A stretch of DNA of 47,300 nucleotides, taken from NCBI GenBank assembly GCA_002343505.1, contig DDQZ01000106.1, positions 51,428 to 98,727 of the forward strand. Direction: 5' to 3'. The DNA comes from Verrucomicrobiaceae bacterium UBA2429 (GTDB lineage Bacteria > Verrucomicrobiota > Verrucomicrobiia > Verrucomicrobiales > Verrucomicrobiaceae). The notes under the pieces were generated by a model that saw only the letters and a program-made list of their open reading frames with translations, had not been told where the DNA came from and did no database searches. The position numbers were made by a program, and so were the translations under genes. Every line of letters starts with the position of its first letter. The stretch's first letter is position 1. This document shows, in pieces, positions 19,639 to 30,714 of this stretch.

Positions 19639-19740
19639 GTCCATGTTGTTGCGGAGCTTGTCGGCGGCGCGCCAGAGCTTGGCCTCGAAGCCAAGATTGG
19701 CGGTGGAGTCGGCGGGTTTGCTGGATGTTTTGCGTACCAT

Positions 19741-20107
19741 GCGGGAGTTTTCCTATCCAAGCAGGGGATGGCCTGAAAGGCAAGACAGGGGGACGGGAGA
19801 CTTTGAGACCGTGAGAAGAGGAGACTTGGAGACTTGGAGTTGGGGTGATTCCGGGGTGTTTTCGGTGGTTTTGGTCCGGATTTGGCGATTCCGGGGTGGG
19901 ATATGGCTCGATCCTAGCCGGGATGGCGGGTGATCCGGCGGCGGTGATGGCGGTGTCCTTGCCGGGGCGTTCGGTGATCCGGGGACGCTGGCGCGTCTTC
20001 TGTGTCGGGATGGCTCAAGTCAGGGCGGCGGGTGAATGCGCCCCCTGCATAACAGAGGATCCCGCTCATGGGCAAACCGAAAGGCGCTGGCAGGCGTGCC
20101 CGCCATC
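19741..20107. other. gene-poor stretch right of the defence island
   Basis: About 370 bases without a credible gene. It holds the GACTTGGAG repeat (19811-19839) and two copies of GATTCCGGGGTG (19848-19859 and 19886-19897). No terminator or promoter is clear. Confidence 0.45.
19811..19839 (+). repeat. GACTTGGAG-type repeat, right border of defence island
   Basis: It reads GTGAGAA, GAGGAGACTTGGAG, ACTTGGAG. The 14-base core matches the copy at 11194-11223 in inverted orientation. The pair brackets all restriction-modification debris and the three intact defence-like genes. Confidence 0.5.
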
Positions 20108-20956
20108 TTACGGCTGCACTTTCGGCGGCTGAGGCACGGCGTCGGGTTCGAAGTCGAGCACGCTCTGGTGGGTGCGCAGAGCCTGGCGGGCTTTGTCAAA
20201 GAAGGCGCCGAGATCCCCGGCGTTGGCGGCGTTTTTGTCCTCAATGAGGTCGGCGAGCTTTTTCAGCGTGCCCTCGGCGTCGAGGTTGACGGCGCGCATG
20301 GAGCGCTGGGCGGAGGCATAGACGGTGTCGAACTTGGCCTGCGCCTCGGCGAAGGCGCGGCGCGCGCCCTCCTCGCGCAACTGCTCCCTTTCCGCTTCGC
20401 GGAAGTCCTTGCTGAACATGCGCTTGAAGAATCCGAAGCGGGACTTCGGCTTCTCGCCGGCGGTCTCGGAGGCGGCGTCCTCGAGGTAGTCGCGCAGGGC
20501 GGTGAACTCGGCCAGGGGCTTTTGATACTGCTTCTGGAGGAAGCCGATGCCGCTGGTGATGGCGGTGAGTTTTTCGACCTCGATCCTGGAGAGCTGCTGG
20601 CCGGCCTTCACGCGGCTTTCGAGGAGGTTGATGTATTCGATGGTCTGCCTGTTGCCGGCGAAGATGCTCTCAAACTCCTTGTAAGCGGCGGCCATCTGGG
20701 TGCGCTGGCTCTGGCGCAGCTCGTTGAGTTTTTTGTCATGCTCGTCGTTGAGGGACTGGAGCGCTTTCTGATGCTGGTCGTTTTGCGCGGCCAGGGCGCT
20801 CCGCATCTCCTGGGTGAGTCTTTCGACTTCCGCGAGGTGGGCGGTCTTCAGCGACTCCACCTCGGCGTGCAGGCGGCCGGCGTCGGAGTGGTAATGCCAG
20901 ATGCCATAGAGCAGGGAGAGGACGACGAGGGCGAAGGTGATGTTGCGCGCGTTCAT
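20108..20956 (-). CDS. membrane-anchored coiled-coil protein
   Basis: A 282-residue protein of unknown function. One N-terminal hydrophobic segment (about residues 4-18, ITFALVVLSLLYGIW) should anchor it in the inner membrane or act as a signal anchor. Most of the rest is alpha-helical and highly charged, with heptad-like runs (residues about 25-110: HAEVESLKTAHLAEVERLTQ and following), predicted to form a long coiled coil. The C-terminus is Pro-rich (EPDAVPQPPKVQP). I use the ATG at 20956 (MNARNITF), since the upstream extension has no hydrophobic logic. It is divergent from rsfS with 175 bases between starts. No domain name can be given. Confidence 0.7.
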   Translation of the reverse strand: MNARNITFALVVLSLLYGIWHYHSDAGRLHAEVESLKTAHLAEVERLTQEMRSALAAQNDQHQKALQSLNDEHDKKLNELRQSQRTQMAAAYKEFESIFAGNRQTIEYINLLESRVKAGQQLSRIEVEKLTAITSGIGFLQKQYQKPLAEFTALRDYLEDAASETAGEKPKSRFGFFKRMFSKDFREAEREQLREEGARRAFAEAQAKFDTVYASAQRSMRAVNLDAEGTLKKLADLIEDKNAANAGDLGAFFDKARQALRTHQSVLDFEPDAVPQPPKVQP

Positions 20957-21131
20957 GGGAAGGGGAAGGGGGTTCGCGGGTACTCCTGCGCGCGCGGCCG
21001 GAATGCGCAAGGTTCATTCCCGGAAACTGCGGGGTTTTTGCTCCGCGTTTTTGCGGCGGGAACGGTGCGGTCCCGATGGCGGCTTGCTTTCCGGGCAATC
21101 CGGCGTTTTGATGCGCGCCTCAACCCCGCTC

Positions 21132-21629
21132 ATGGAATCCCTCGAAACCGCGCGCTTGTGCGCCAAATACGCCGATGAAAAAAAAGCGGCCGACCTCGTC
21201 CTGCTCGACCTGCGGGGCATCTCGCCGGTGACGGACTTTTTCGTCATCTGCACGGCCACGTCGAACCCGCATCTGCGCGCCGTGCGCGACGAGGTGGTCG
21301 AAAGGATGCGCGAGGATCACGACATGAAGCCGCTGGGCGGCGACGGCTCGTATGAAAGCCAATGGCTGGTGGTGAACTACCCGAATGTGCTGGTGCATGT
21401 GCTCAGCCCGGAGAAGCGGGAGTTTTACAGGCTGGAGGAACTCTGGGGTGACGCTCCGCGCCTGCCATGGGAGGAGGGCGCGCCCGCCGCCGCCGAAGTG
21501 AAGCCGCCCGCGAAGAAGGCTGCGGCCAGGAAAGCCGCCGCGAAAAAAGCGCCAAAAAAAGCGGCCGCAAAAAAAGCGGCCGCAAAGAAGACGCCCGCGA
21601 AAAAGGCGGCGCGGCGGAAGGATGGGTAA
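21132..21629 (+). CDS. rsfS: ribosomal silencing factor RsfS with histone-H1-like tail
   Basis: RsfS binds ribosomal protein uL14 and blocks subunit joining in starved cells. Residues 1-115 are the complete domain: ADLVLLDLRGISPVTDFFVICTAT (two adjoining phrases), NPHLRAVRDEVVERM, the Tyr/Trp block GSYESQWLVVNYPNVLVHVL and FYRLEELWGDAP. The usual protein ends about here. This one continues with about 45 residues made almost only of Lys and Ala with some Pro and Arg (AAKKAPKKAAAKKAAAKK type), resembling bacterial histone-H1-like tails. I choose the ATG at 21132 (MESLETARL); another in-frame ATG lies at 21111. It is convergent with the U32 peptidase, whose stop is 21 bases away. Confidence 0.9.
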   Translation: MESLETARLCAKYADEKKAADLVLLDLRGISPVTDFFVICTATSNPHLRAVRDEVVERMREDHDMKPLGGDGSYESQWLVVNYPNVLVHVLSPEKREFYRLEELWGDAPRLPWEEGAPAAAEVKPPAKKAAARKAAAKKAPKKAAAKKAAAKKTPAKKAARRKDG

Positions 21630-21650
21630 CCTGCCTGGCTGAACGGTTTT

Positions 21651-24116
<2,466 letters not shown>

Positions 24117-24504
24117 GAGCCTGCGAGACTAACCCCAAACCCAGTCGAGGAAAGAAATCTCAAATTACTGTTCATTAACACAACTTAAAATCATTTTATT
24201 CACAATATTGGAGATTTTCCAAAAAAAGCGAAATGCACTATTTACATCTCTTGGATTTCCGAATATTAAGATGACGAAAATAGGTCGCAGAGATTAATTA
24301 TCAACGCTGACCTTGGCTTCCAGGCTGCTTTCCCGAAGATCTGCCATGACATCGTCAACGCTAAACATTTTTTCCAATTTTTGGAGTATTTTCCAGAAAA
24401 AAGAAATCCTGCGCGGGAACGGGCAGCGCAGCTCGGCGTTGCAACCGCGTTTTTTTGAATTTTTCCAGGTGGGGGTGTGGCCATGGTTTGGAGCTTCGGA
24501 GGCC
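24117..24504. other. AT-rich intergenic region upstream of the dcw cluster
   Basis: About 390 bases between divergent U32 and rsmH genes, clearly richer in A/T than the rest of the region. It contains a good sigma-70-like promoter (24241-24269) and two small dyads (TTGGA-N5-TCCAA at 24208-24222; TCCAATTTTTGGA near 24372). No mraZ gene and no TGGG-type MraZ box array is seen. A minus-strand frame of 70 codons (24294-24506) is not called. Confidence 0.5.
24241..24269 (+). promoter_or_regulatory. candidate promoter of the dcw cluster
   Basis: TTTACA at 24241-24246, a 17-base spacer and TATTAA at 24264-24269 make a close match to a housekeeping promoter. Transcription would begin near 24276, leaving a leader of about 230 bases before rsmH. 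Confidence 0.45.
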
Positions 24505-25536
24505 ATGGATGAACAGATGCCCTGGGGCAGGGGAAAGTGTGTGTCGCGTCCGCAAGGTGGGGATCATGAGCCTGAATCACAGCCTCCGCACGATTCGGAA
24601 GGCGGCAGACAGACGCCCTTTTATCATTTGCCGGTCTTGACGCAGCAGGTGCTGGACTTTTTGCAGCCACGCTCCGGCAAGCTATTTCTTGATGGCACAG
24701 TCGGAGGGGGAGGTCACGCGGAGGCGCTGCTCCAGCATGGCGCCCGGGTGGTCGGAATGGATCAGGACGAGGAGGCGCTGGATCATGTGAAACGCAGGCT
24801 GGCTTGTTATGAGGACAGGTTTTGCGCGCTGCGCGGGAACTTTCGCGACTTTCCCAAGGTGCTGGGCGAGGCGGGAGTCAGCGGGCTGGATGGCATCCTG
24901 GTTGACATAGGTGTGAGCAGCAGGCAGCTCGACTCGGCGGAAAGAGGGTTTTCGTTTCAGAAGGACGGCCCGCTGGACATGCGCATGGATCGCGGCGCCT
25001 CATTGACTGCGGCGCATGTGGTCAACGGTTATGAGTTGGAGAATCTGGCGCGCGTGATCCGCGAATTCGGCGGAGAGCCTCATGCCATGCGCATCGCGCG
25101 GGCGATCGTGCGCGAGCGCGCGAGGCAGCCCTTCACCAGCACCCTGCAGCTGGCGGAATTGATTGAGCGCGCTTGTCCGGGGCGCGGGCGCAAACATCCC
25201 GCAACACTGACCTTTCAGGCGCTGCGCATCGAGGTGAACCAGGAGATCGCCGCGTTGCGGGAGTTTTTGCAGGAGGCTCCGCGCTGGCTGAAACCCGGAG
25301 GGCGGCTGGTGGTCATTTCGTTCCACTCGACAGAGGACCGGGAAACCAAGCAGGCATTCCAGCGGATGAGCGCGCCATTCCTCGACAAAAAAGAGTGGGC
25401 CAGTCCGCGTCCGAACCCGGACTGCCTGCTGCGAGTGCTGACGCGCAAGCCTGTCGAGGCGGCGGAGGCGGAAGTGACGCTGAACCCGCGCGCGCGAAGC
25501 GCCCGCCTGCGCGCCGCAGAGAGACTCCCCGCATGA
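24505..25536 (+). CDS. rsmH: 16S rRNA (cytosine(1402)-N4)-methyltransferase RsmH
   Basis: SAM-dependent methyltransferase acting on C1402 of 16S rRNA, classically the first or second gene of the dcw cluster. Motifs: YHLPVLTQQVLDFL at the N-terminus, the SAM loop LFLDGTVGGGGHAEALL (about residues 64-80), GILVDIGVSSRQLD, RGFSFQKDGPLDMRMD, TFQALRIEVNQEI and VISFHSTEDRETKQ. All are complete. I chose the ATG at 24505, preceded by GGAGG with only two bases of spacing. The frame is open back to a TTG at 24313, and the next Met is four codons downstream, so the exact start is uncertain. About 40 extra hydrophilic residues precede the domain. The stop overlaps the ftsL start by ATGA. Confidence 0.93.
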   Translation: MDEQMPWGRGKCVSRPQGGDHEPESQPPHDSEGGRQTPFYHLPVLTQQVLDFLQPRSGKLFLDGTVGGGGHAEALLQHGARVVGMDQDEEALDHVKRRLACYEDRFCALRGNFRDFPKVLGEAGVSGLDGILVDIGVSSRQLDSAERGFSFQKDGPLDMRMDRGASLTAAHVVNGYELENLARVIREFGGEPHAMRIARAIVRERARQPFTSTLQLAELIERACPGRGRKHPATLTFQALRIEVNQEIAALREFLQEAPRWLKPGGRLVVISFHSTEDRETKQAFQRMSAPFLDKKEWASPRPNPDCLLRVLTRKPVEAAEAEVTLNPRARSARLRAAERLPA

Positions 25537-25880
25537 AAAACCGCCGCAACAGCTCCGGCCTCAGCCTGCCGCGCCTCTCGGCGCTGCTCACCATCATTGT
25601 GCTGCTGCTGCTGACGGCGCTCAGCGTGGTGGTGAACAAAAACCGCATCACCGCGCTGGCGGACCAGCAGCGCCTGGTGGAGCAGGAGACCCGTCTGCTG
25701 AAGTTTGAGATCACCAACCTGGACAACAAGATCGGCACCCAGCTTCTCGACAAAAAGCGGGTCTCGGGCGTGCTGGCGGACAAAGCCCTGCAGCTCCAGG
25801 AAATCAACAAGGACGCCAGATCCGTCATTTACCTGAAATCCGCCTCCATTCCGGTGGCTCAAAACAGCTCTCCCCAGTGA
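25533..25880 (+). CDS. ftsL: FtsL-like division protein
   Basis: A 115-residue bitopic protein in the ftsL position between rsmH and ftsI. It has a basic cytoplasmic N-terminus (MKNRRNSSGLSLPR), one membrane helix (about 15-33, LSALLTIIVLLLLTALSVVV) and a periplasmic coiled coil (about 38-90, ALADQQRLVEQETRLLKFEI and following). FtsL proteins share this layout rather than sequence, so the name rests on architecture and position. It would help recruit FtsI/FtsW with FtsB and FtsQ. Its start overlaps the rsmH stop by four bases, and its stop overlaps the GTG start of ftsI by four bases (GTGA), so translation of the three is coupled. Confidence 0.75.
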   Translation: MKNRRNSSGLSLPRLSALLTIIVLLLLTALSVVVNKNRITALADQQRLVEQETRLLKFEITNLDNKIGTQLLDKKRVSGVLADKALQLQEINKDARSVIYLKSASIPVAQNSSPQ

Positions 25881-27775
25881 ACCCAGCCGCCAAACCAGCC
25901 CGCCCATGCCGCCATGCAGCCGAGCTTCGCCGCATGATCCTCGCCGCCAGCCTTCTCGTGACGGGTTTTTCCGCCGTGGTGTGGCGACTTTATGACCTGC
26001 ATGTGCGCCAGGCGCCGCGTCTGGCGGAGCTGGCCGCGGCCAAGTTTCGCGAGGAGCGCGTGCTGCTGGCGCGGCGCGGCACCATCAAGGACTTCAGCGG
26101 CAGGCTCCTTGCTTATGACGAGCAGGTCCATGAGCTGCGCACCAACCAGGTGCATCTGCACGAGCTGCCCACCATCAAGCCCTGCCTGGCTGCTGTGAAG
26201 GGCATGACGGTCCGTGAATTGACCCTCAAGATGAGCGACCGCGCCATCTTTGACGCTTACCACGACCATGTCTCCAGGGCGCTGGCCGCCAAGCTGGGCC
26301 GGCAGGTGCCGGAGATGCTGGCCGTGGTCAAGTCCAAGGAGCCTGTGCAGACACTGGTCCGTGAAATGGACGACGAAAAATCCGCTGAGTGGGCCGGGTA
26401 TCTCGAAGCCATGCAGATCAAGGGGGTGTATGTGAAGCCCGCGGTGAAGCGCAGCTACCCCGCCGGGAACAGCATGGCGTTGATCGTTGGCGGCACCGCG
26501 CCGGGCAAGGGCGGCACCTATGGCATTGAAAAGGGCCGCGAGTCCATTCTTCATGGCGAGAATGGCAGCGTGCAGATCGAGCGGAACAAGCGCGGGGAGG
26601 AGATGCTGCTTTACCGCGGCGAGATGATAGACCCGCGCCACGGCAGCGGCCTCCACCTGACTCTGGACCTGGCTTTGCAGGAGGCCGTGGACAAGATCCT
26701 GATCGAGGCGCACAACCGCTGGAAAGCCACCCGCAGCATGGCCGTGGTCACCGAGGTCACCACCGGCACGGTGCTGGCGATGAGCTCCCTGCCCGCCCAC
26801 GACCGCGCGCTGGCCGGCCAGTCTGAAGCCACAAACTGGGAGCACTTCGCCGTGAACAAACCCTACGAACCCGGTTCCACTTACAAGATCGTGGCATTCA
26901 CCGCAGCTCTTGACCAGCGCAAGATCACGGTGGACGAGCGTTTCGACTGCCACTGGGGCAAGTATCACGACCCGGTTCTCAATTTCGACCTCGAAGACTT
27001 GACCAAAATGGGCACCGTGCCAGCGCGTGATGTGTTCACCCATTCGAGCAACATCGGCACCTACAAAATCTTCAAGAAAACAGGCCAGGCTGTGTTTCTC
27101 GACTACACACGGCGCTTTGGCTTTGGCAGCGCCACTGGCTGCGGCATTCCCGGTGAAAGCGCGGGCAAGATAAACTGGAGCAACTGGTCGAACACGACCT
27201 ACTCCAGTTTTCCCATGGGTTACGAGGTGGAGGTGACTCCCCTGCAAATGGCGCTGGCCATGGGCGCGCTGGCAAACAACGGACTTCTCATGAAGCCGCG
27301 CCTCGTGGATCGCGTGACCAGTGAGAGGGGAGTCGAGCATTTGCAGCCGGAAGTGGCGGGCCAAGTCTGCTCCGGGCGCACCGCGCAGATGATGCGCGAA
27401 CTGCTCAAAAACGTCGTCGCCAAAGGCACCGGCAAAGCCGCGGAGATCGAAGGCATTGAAGTGGCTGGCAAGACAGGCACCGCGCAGCGTTTTGACCCCG
27501 AAATGGTCACAGGCTACAGGAAGGACGGCACGCCCAAAAAAGGCGGCTATCGCAAAGACCAGTGGGTTGTCTCCTTTGCCGGCTTCGCGCCGGCCAATGA
27601 TCCAAAAATCGCTTGTGTCGTGGTGTTGGACAATCCGAAAAAGTCGCTGGACACCGACGTCATCGGCGGAGGCGCGGTGGCCGGGCCTGTCTTCGCGCGC
27701 ATCGTCGAGGAAACCTTGAAACAACTCAGCGTCAGACCCCAGCGTCCGCTGGCCTTGAAAGGAGGCGGTCAATGA
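25877..27775 (+). CDS. ftsI: penicillin-binding protein FtsI (PBP3-type transpeptidase)
   Basis: Class B PBP that cross-links septal peptidoglycan, working with FtsW. The start is GTG at 25877, overlapping the ftsL stop. A membrane anchor lies at about residues 22-40 (ILAASLLVTGFSAVVWRLYDL). The pedestal domain contains RRGTIKDFSGRLLAYDE. The transpeptidase has the active-site Ser in PGSTYKI near residue 333 (SxxK), the SxN motif in THSSNIGT near 390 and KTGTAQ near 531. All catalytic residues are present. There is no PASTA domain. At 632 residues it is slightly longer than enterobacterial FtsI, because of the N-terminal half. The stop overlaps the murE start by four bases, preceded by GGAGG at 27761-27765. 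Confidence 0.93.
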   Translation: MNPAAKPARPCRHAAELRRMILAASLLVTGFSAVVWRLYDLHVRQAPRLAELAAAKFREERVLLARRGTIKDFSGRLLAYDEQVHELRTNQVHLHELPTIKPCLAAVKGMTVRELTLKMSDRAIFDAYHDHVSRALAAKLGRQVPEMLAVVKSKEPVQTLVREMDDEKSAEWAGYLEAMQIKGVYVKPAVKRSYPAGNSMALIVGGTAPGKGGTYGIEKGRESILHGENGSVQIERNKRGEEMLLYRGEMIDPRHGSGLHLTLDLALQEAVDKILIEAHNRWKATRSMAVVTEVTTGTVLAMSSLPAHDRALAGQSEATNWEHFAVNKPYEPGSTYKIVAFTAALDQRKITVDERFDCHWGKYHDPVLNFDLEDLTKMGTVPARDVFTHSSNIGTYKIFKKTGQAVFLDYTRRFGFGSATGCGIPGESAGKINWSNWSNTTYSSFPMGYEVEVTPLQMALAMGALANNGLLMKPRLVDRVTSERGVEHLQPEVAGQVCSGRTAQMMRELLKNVVAKGTGKAAEIEGIEVAGKTGTAQRFDPEMVTGYRKDGTPKKGGYRKDQWVVSFAGFAPANDPKIACVVVLDNPKKSLDTDVIGGGAVAGPVFARIVEETLKQLSVRPQRPLALKGGGQ

Positions 27776-29328
27776 AGTTGAGGGACATCGTCGCCCGGCT
27801 GGAGCAGCCCGTTGTGTCCGGCAGCCTTGACACGGACATCCGCGCGCTGGCCTATGATTCACGCAAGGTTGGTCCGGGCGCGGCCTTCTTCGCGCTGCGC
27901 GGAGCGCAGGCGGACGGCCACGATTTCATTCAGGCCGCCATGACTGCGGGAGCCGCCGCCATTATTGCCGAGACCGCGCCGCCTGCGGATGCGGTCATCC
28001 CCTGGGTTCATGCGCGCTCCACGCGCCGCGCACTGGCCGCCGCCGCCGCCGCCCTGCATGATGATCCGGGGCGCGTGCTGGCGCTTGCCGGCATCACGGG
28101 CACGAATGGCAAGACCACCACAGCCTTTCTTTTGCACGACCTGCTCAACCAGGGGCAGAAGCGCGCCGGTCTCATCGGCACCGTCTCCTGGGACACTGGC
28201 GCGCGCAAGCCGAAGCCGGCCACCCACACCACGCCCGAGTCCCTGGAGATTCAAGGACTGCTCTCTGAAATGCGCGACAATGGCTGCCGCACCTGCGTCA
28301 TGGAGGTCAGCTCGCATGCCCTGGACCAGGAGCGCGTCCACGGGCTGGATTTTGCCGCCGGCATTTTCACCAACCTCACCCAGGACCATCTCGACTACCA
28401 CGGCACGATGGAGAAATACTTCGCGGCCAAGGCGCGCTTGTTTGAAAAGATCGCCGCGCAAAAAACAGGCCGCATGGTCGTCAATGGCGACGATGCCTGG
28501 GGGCGCAAGCTCATCACCCGCTTCGAGGGCACCGGCAAGGTCGTTCGTTACGGCTTCGGCGCGGGGCTGGAATTCCGCGCCACCAATGTGCGCTATGATG
28601 TGACCGGCACCACCTATGAGTTGGAGGCGCTGGGACGGCACTTGCTGGTGCGCCTGCCTCTGATCGGCGACTTCAATGTCTATAACTCCCTGGCCGCGCT
28701 GGCTGGCGCCCATGCCATGGGCCTCAACCTGCGCGAAAGCGTCGCTCATCTGAAAAGCGCCCCGCAAGTCCCGGGCCGTCTTGAGCGCGTCACCGACCAG
28801 ACGCGCTTCCACGTCTATGTGGACTACGCGCACACGCCGGACGCCATCGAGAACGCCTTGCGCACTCTGCGCGCCCTCCGGCCGCGCCGCATCATCACCG
28901 TCTTCGGCTGCGGCGGCGACCGCGACCGCACCAAGCGCCCGAAGATGGCGGCCGCCGCCGAGGCCGGCAGCGATGTTTGTGTCCTAACCTCGGACAACCC
29001 GCGTTTTGAGGATCCCGAGGCCATCATTGCCGACACGATCAAAGGCTTCGCGCGTCCGAAAAACCATGCCGCCATCGCGGACCGCCGCCAGGCCATCCGC
29101 GCGGCCCTGGAGCACGCGCAGGGCGGGGACATCGTGCTTGTGGCCGGCAAAGGGCACGAGGACTACCAGGACATCCAGGGCAAAAAACACCCCTTCGACG
29201 ACCGCCGCGTGGTGCGGCAGACACTCAACGACCTCTTCCACGAGCGCGACGCGGAAGCCGCCGAGCGCGAGGCCCTGCGAGAGCAGGAAATGAGGGACCA
29301 GGACATGCGAGGCCCTTGGCGTGATTAA
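27772..29328 (+). CDS. murE: UDP-MurNAc-tripeptide synthetase MurE
   Basis: Adds the third amino acid to UDP-MurNAc-L-Ala-D-Glu. The ATP-binding P-loop is GITGTNGKTTT (about residues 107-117), followed by the central-domain phrases EVSSHALDQERV and NLTQDHLDYHGTMEKYF. The specificity motif DNPR (about 408-411, LTSDNPRFEDPEAI) predicts meso-diaminopimelate. The C-terminal domain has VFGCGGDRDRTKRP and LVAGKGHEDYQ. After the conserved end about 30 charged residues are added (AEAAEREALREQEMRDQDMR), a tail not needed by the family. The ATG at 27772 overlaps the ftsI stop and has GGAGG six bases upstream, so the start is well supported. murF begins directly after its stop codon. Confidence 0.95.
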   Translation: MKLRDIVARLEQPVVSGSLDTDIRALAYDSRKVGPGAAFFALRGAQADGHDFIQAAMTAGAAAIIAETAPPADAVIPWVHARSTRRALAAAAAALHDDPGRVLALAGITGTNGKTTTAFLLHDLLNQGQKRAGLIGTVSWDTGARKPKPATHTTPESLEIQGLLSEMRDNGCRTCVMEVSSHALDQERVHGLDFAAGIFTNLTQDHLDYHGTMEKYFAAKARLFEKIAAQKTGRMVVNGDDAWGRKLITRFEGTGKVVRYGFGAGLEFRATNVRYDVTGTTYELEALGRHLLVRLPLIGDFNVYNSLAALAGAHAMGLNLRESVAHLKSAPQVPGRLERVTDQTRFHVYVDYAHTPDAIENALRTLRALRPRRIITVFGCGGDRDRTKRPKMAAAAEAGSDVCVLTSDNPRFEDPEAIIADTIKGFARPKNHAAIADRRQAIRAALEHAQGGDIVLVAGKGHEDYQDIQGKKHPFDDRRVVRQTLNDLFHERDAEAAEREALREQEMRDQDMRGPWRD

Positions 29329-30714
29329 ATGATGAAAGCCATTCCACTCCAAACGCTGCTTTCCTTCTGCCCCGGCATCGTCCGCAGGGCGGGGGATTCT
29401 ACGCGCGCGGTGACGCGGGTGGTCACTGACTCGCGCGCGGTTCAGCCTGGGGACGTGTTCGTGGCTTTGAAGGGGGAGAGGTTTGACGCGCATGATTTCA
29501 TCCCGCAAGCGGCTGCGTCAGGCGCCTCGGCTGTGATCGTGAGCCATGTGGATGAAAAATGGAGCCTGCCGGAGCACTGCGCGCTGATGGAGGCGCCGGA
29601 CACGCTGACGGCGCTGCAAAATTTGGCGCGCGGCTACCGCTCATGGCACCAGCCGCTCCTCATCGGCCTAACTGGCAGCAATGGCAAGACCACGACCAAG
29701 GACTTCGCCGCCGCCGTCATGTCGGCGAAGTTCCAGACCCGCGCCACGGCGGGGAACCTGAACAACCACATCGGCGTGCCGCTGACTCTTCTCTCGCTCC
29801 AGGATGGCGATGAGTGCGCCGTCGTCGAGATGGGCATGAACCATCCCGGCGAGATCAGGACACTGGTGGACACAGCCCTGCCGGATGCAGCCATCCTGAC
29901 CAACGTGGGCATCGCCCACATCGAGCACATGGGCAGCCGCGATGCCATCGCGTGGGAAAAAGGCACCCTGCCCGCGAACGTGCCCGGCGGCGGCACCGTC
30001 GTGCTGCCCGCGGATGACGACTACACGCCGCTCATCGCGCGGCATTGCCAGGCGCGGGTGCTCACCGCCGGCATCGAGTCCGGTGATGTCAGCGCCTCGG
30101 AACTTGAGCGGGTGGAAAACGGCACGCGCTTCAAACTCGATTTCCGCGGGGAAAGCGCGGAAGTTTTCCTCCCCGTCATCGGCCGCCACATGGTGGTGAA
30201 CGCGGCGCTGGCCGCCTGCATGGGCTGGGCGCAGGGCATCGCCCCGGAGGACATCGCCGCCGCGCTTTCCAGGGCGTGCATCACCGGCGGGCGCATGCAG
30301 GTGCTCGACATCGGCGGAGTCGTTTTCATCAACGACTCGTACAATGCCAATCCAGACTCTGTCATGGCCGGCATTCTGGCGCTAAGGACCACCGGCAAAG
30401 GCCGCAAACACGCCGTGCTCGGGCGCATGGGCGAGCTGGGAGCGCGCGCGGAGGAGGAGCACGCGCGCATCGGTCGAAGCGCGGCCAGCACCCTCGACTC
30501 CGTCATCACCGTGGGTGACGGAGAGGCGCGGCTGATCAGCCAGGCGGCGGCGGACACGGAGTCTTTCGACCCCTGCCACACCGCTCATTTTGCCACGCAT
30601 GAGGAATGCGCCGCGCACCTGCGCCAGCTCGTGAAGCCGGGGGATGCCGTGCTTGTCAAAGGCAGCCGCTCGACGCGCATGGAGCGCGTGCTCGAACTTT
30701 ATCAGCAATCATGA
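29329..30714 (+). CDS. murF: UDP-MurNAc-tripeptide D-alanyl-D-alanine ligase MurF
   Basis: Cytoplasmic Mur ligase adding D-Ala-D-Ala to complete the pentapeptide precursor. Visible motifs: N-terminal substrate domain VTDSRAVQPGDVFVALKGER, P-loop LTGSNGKTTTKDF (about residues 111-123), NNHIGVPLTLL, ALENMGMNHPGEI-like block here read as VVEMGMNHPGEI, TNVGIAHIEHMGS, and NDSYNANPDS in the C-terminal domain. The length of 461 residues is typical. The start ATG follows the murE TAA with no spacer; the second ATG (29332) would serve equally. Its stop overlaps the mraY start by ATGA. Nothing unusual is seen. Confidence 0.95.
   Translation: MMKAIPLQTLLSFCPGIVRRAGDSTRAVTRVVTDSRAVQPGDVFVALKGERFDAHDFIPQAAASGASAVIVSHVDEKWSLPEHCALMEAPDTLTALQNLARGYRSWHQPLLIGLTGSNGKTTTKDFAAAVMSAKFQTRATAGNLNNHIGVPLTLLSLQDGDECAVVEMGMNHPGEIRTLVDTALPDAAILTNVGIAHIEHMGSRDAIAWEKGTLPANVPGGGTVVLPADDDYTPLIARHCQARVLTAGIESGDVSASELERVENGTRFKLDFRGESAEVFLPVIGRHMVVNAALAACMGWAQGIAPEDIAAALSRACITGGRMQVLDIGGVVFINDSYNANPDSVMAGILALRTTGKGRKHAVLGRMGELGARAEEEHARIGRSAASTLDSVITVGDGEARLISQAAADTESFDPCHTAHFATHEECAAHLRQLVKPGDAVLVKGSRSTRMERVLELYQQS

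Larger units (their letters stand above)
18904..19740 (-). pseudogene. hsdM: hsdM, type I methylase subunit: internally deleted but in frame
   Basis: A 278-residue open frame made of genuine HsdM blocks joined by foreign segments. Genuine: [22 protein letters not shown] (two adjoining parts of the N-terminus), [30 protein letters not shown], the SAM motif [24 protein letters not shown] with the catalytic NPPF, and [21 protein letters not shown] up to ALPGQLF. Normal HsdM is about 480-520 residues. About 130-170 residues are missing after NNMDAAE, about 45 after the SAM motif, and everything after GQLF. At 19573-19638, 19399-19458 and 19272-19356 the gaps or junctions are filled by dispersed repeats that are translated in frame. 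No hsdS follows. I call it dead, although NPPF and the SAM motif survive. Confidence 0.82.

Noticed and set aside
24294..24506. Minus-strand frame of 70 codons ending MFSVDDVMADLRESSLEAKV
   Set aside because: The end looks protein-like, but the frame covers the dcw promoter region and the start overlaps rsmH; evidence is too thin.
25859..27862. Minus-strand open frame of 667 codons opposite ftsI
   Set aside because: Shadow of a well-supported gene; no motif.
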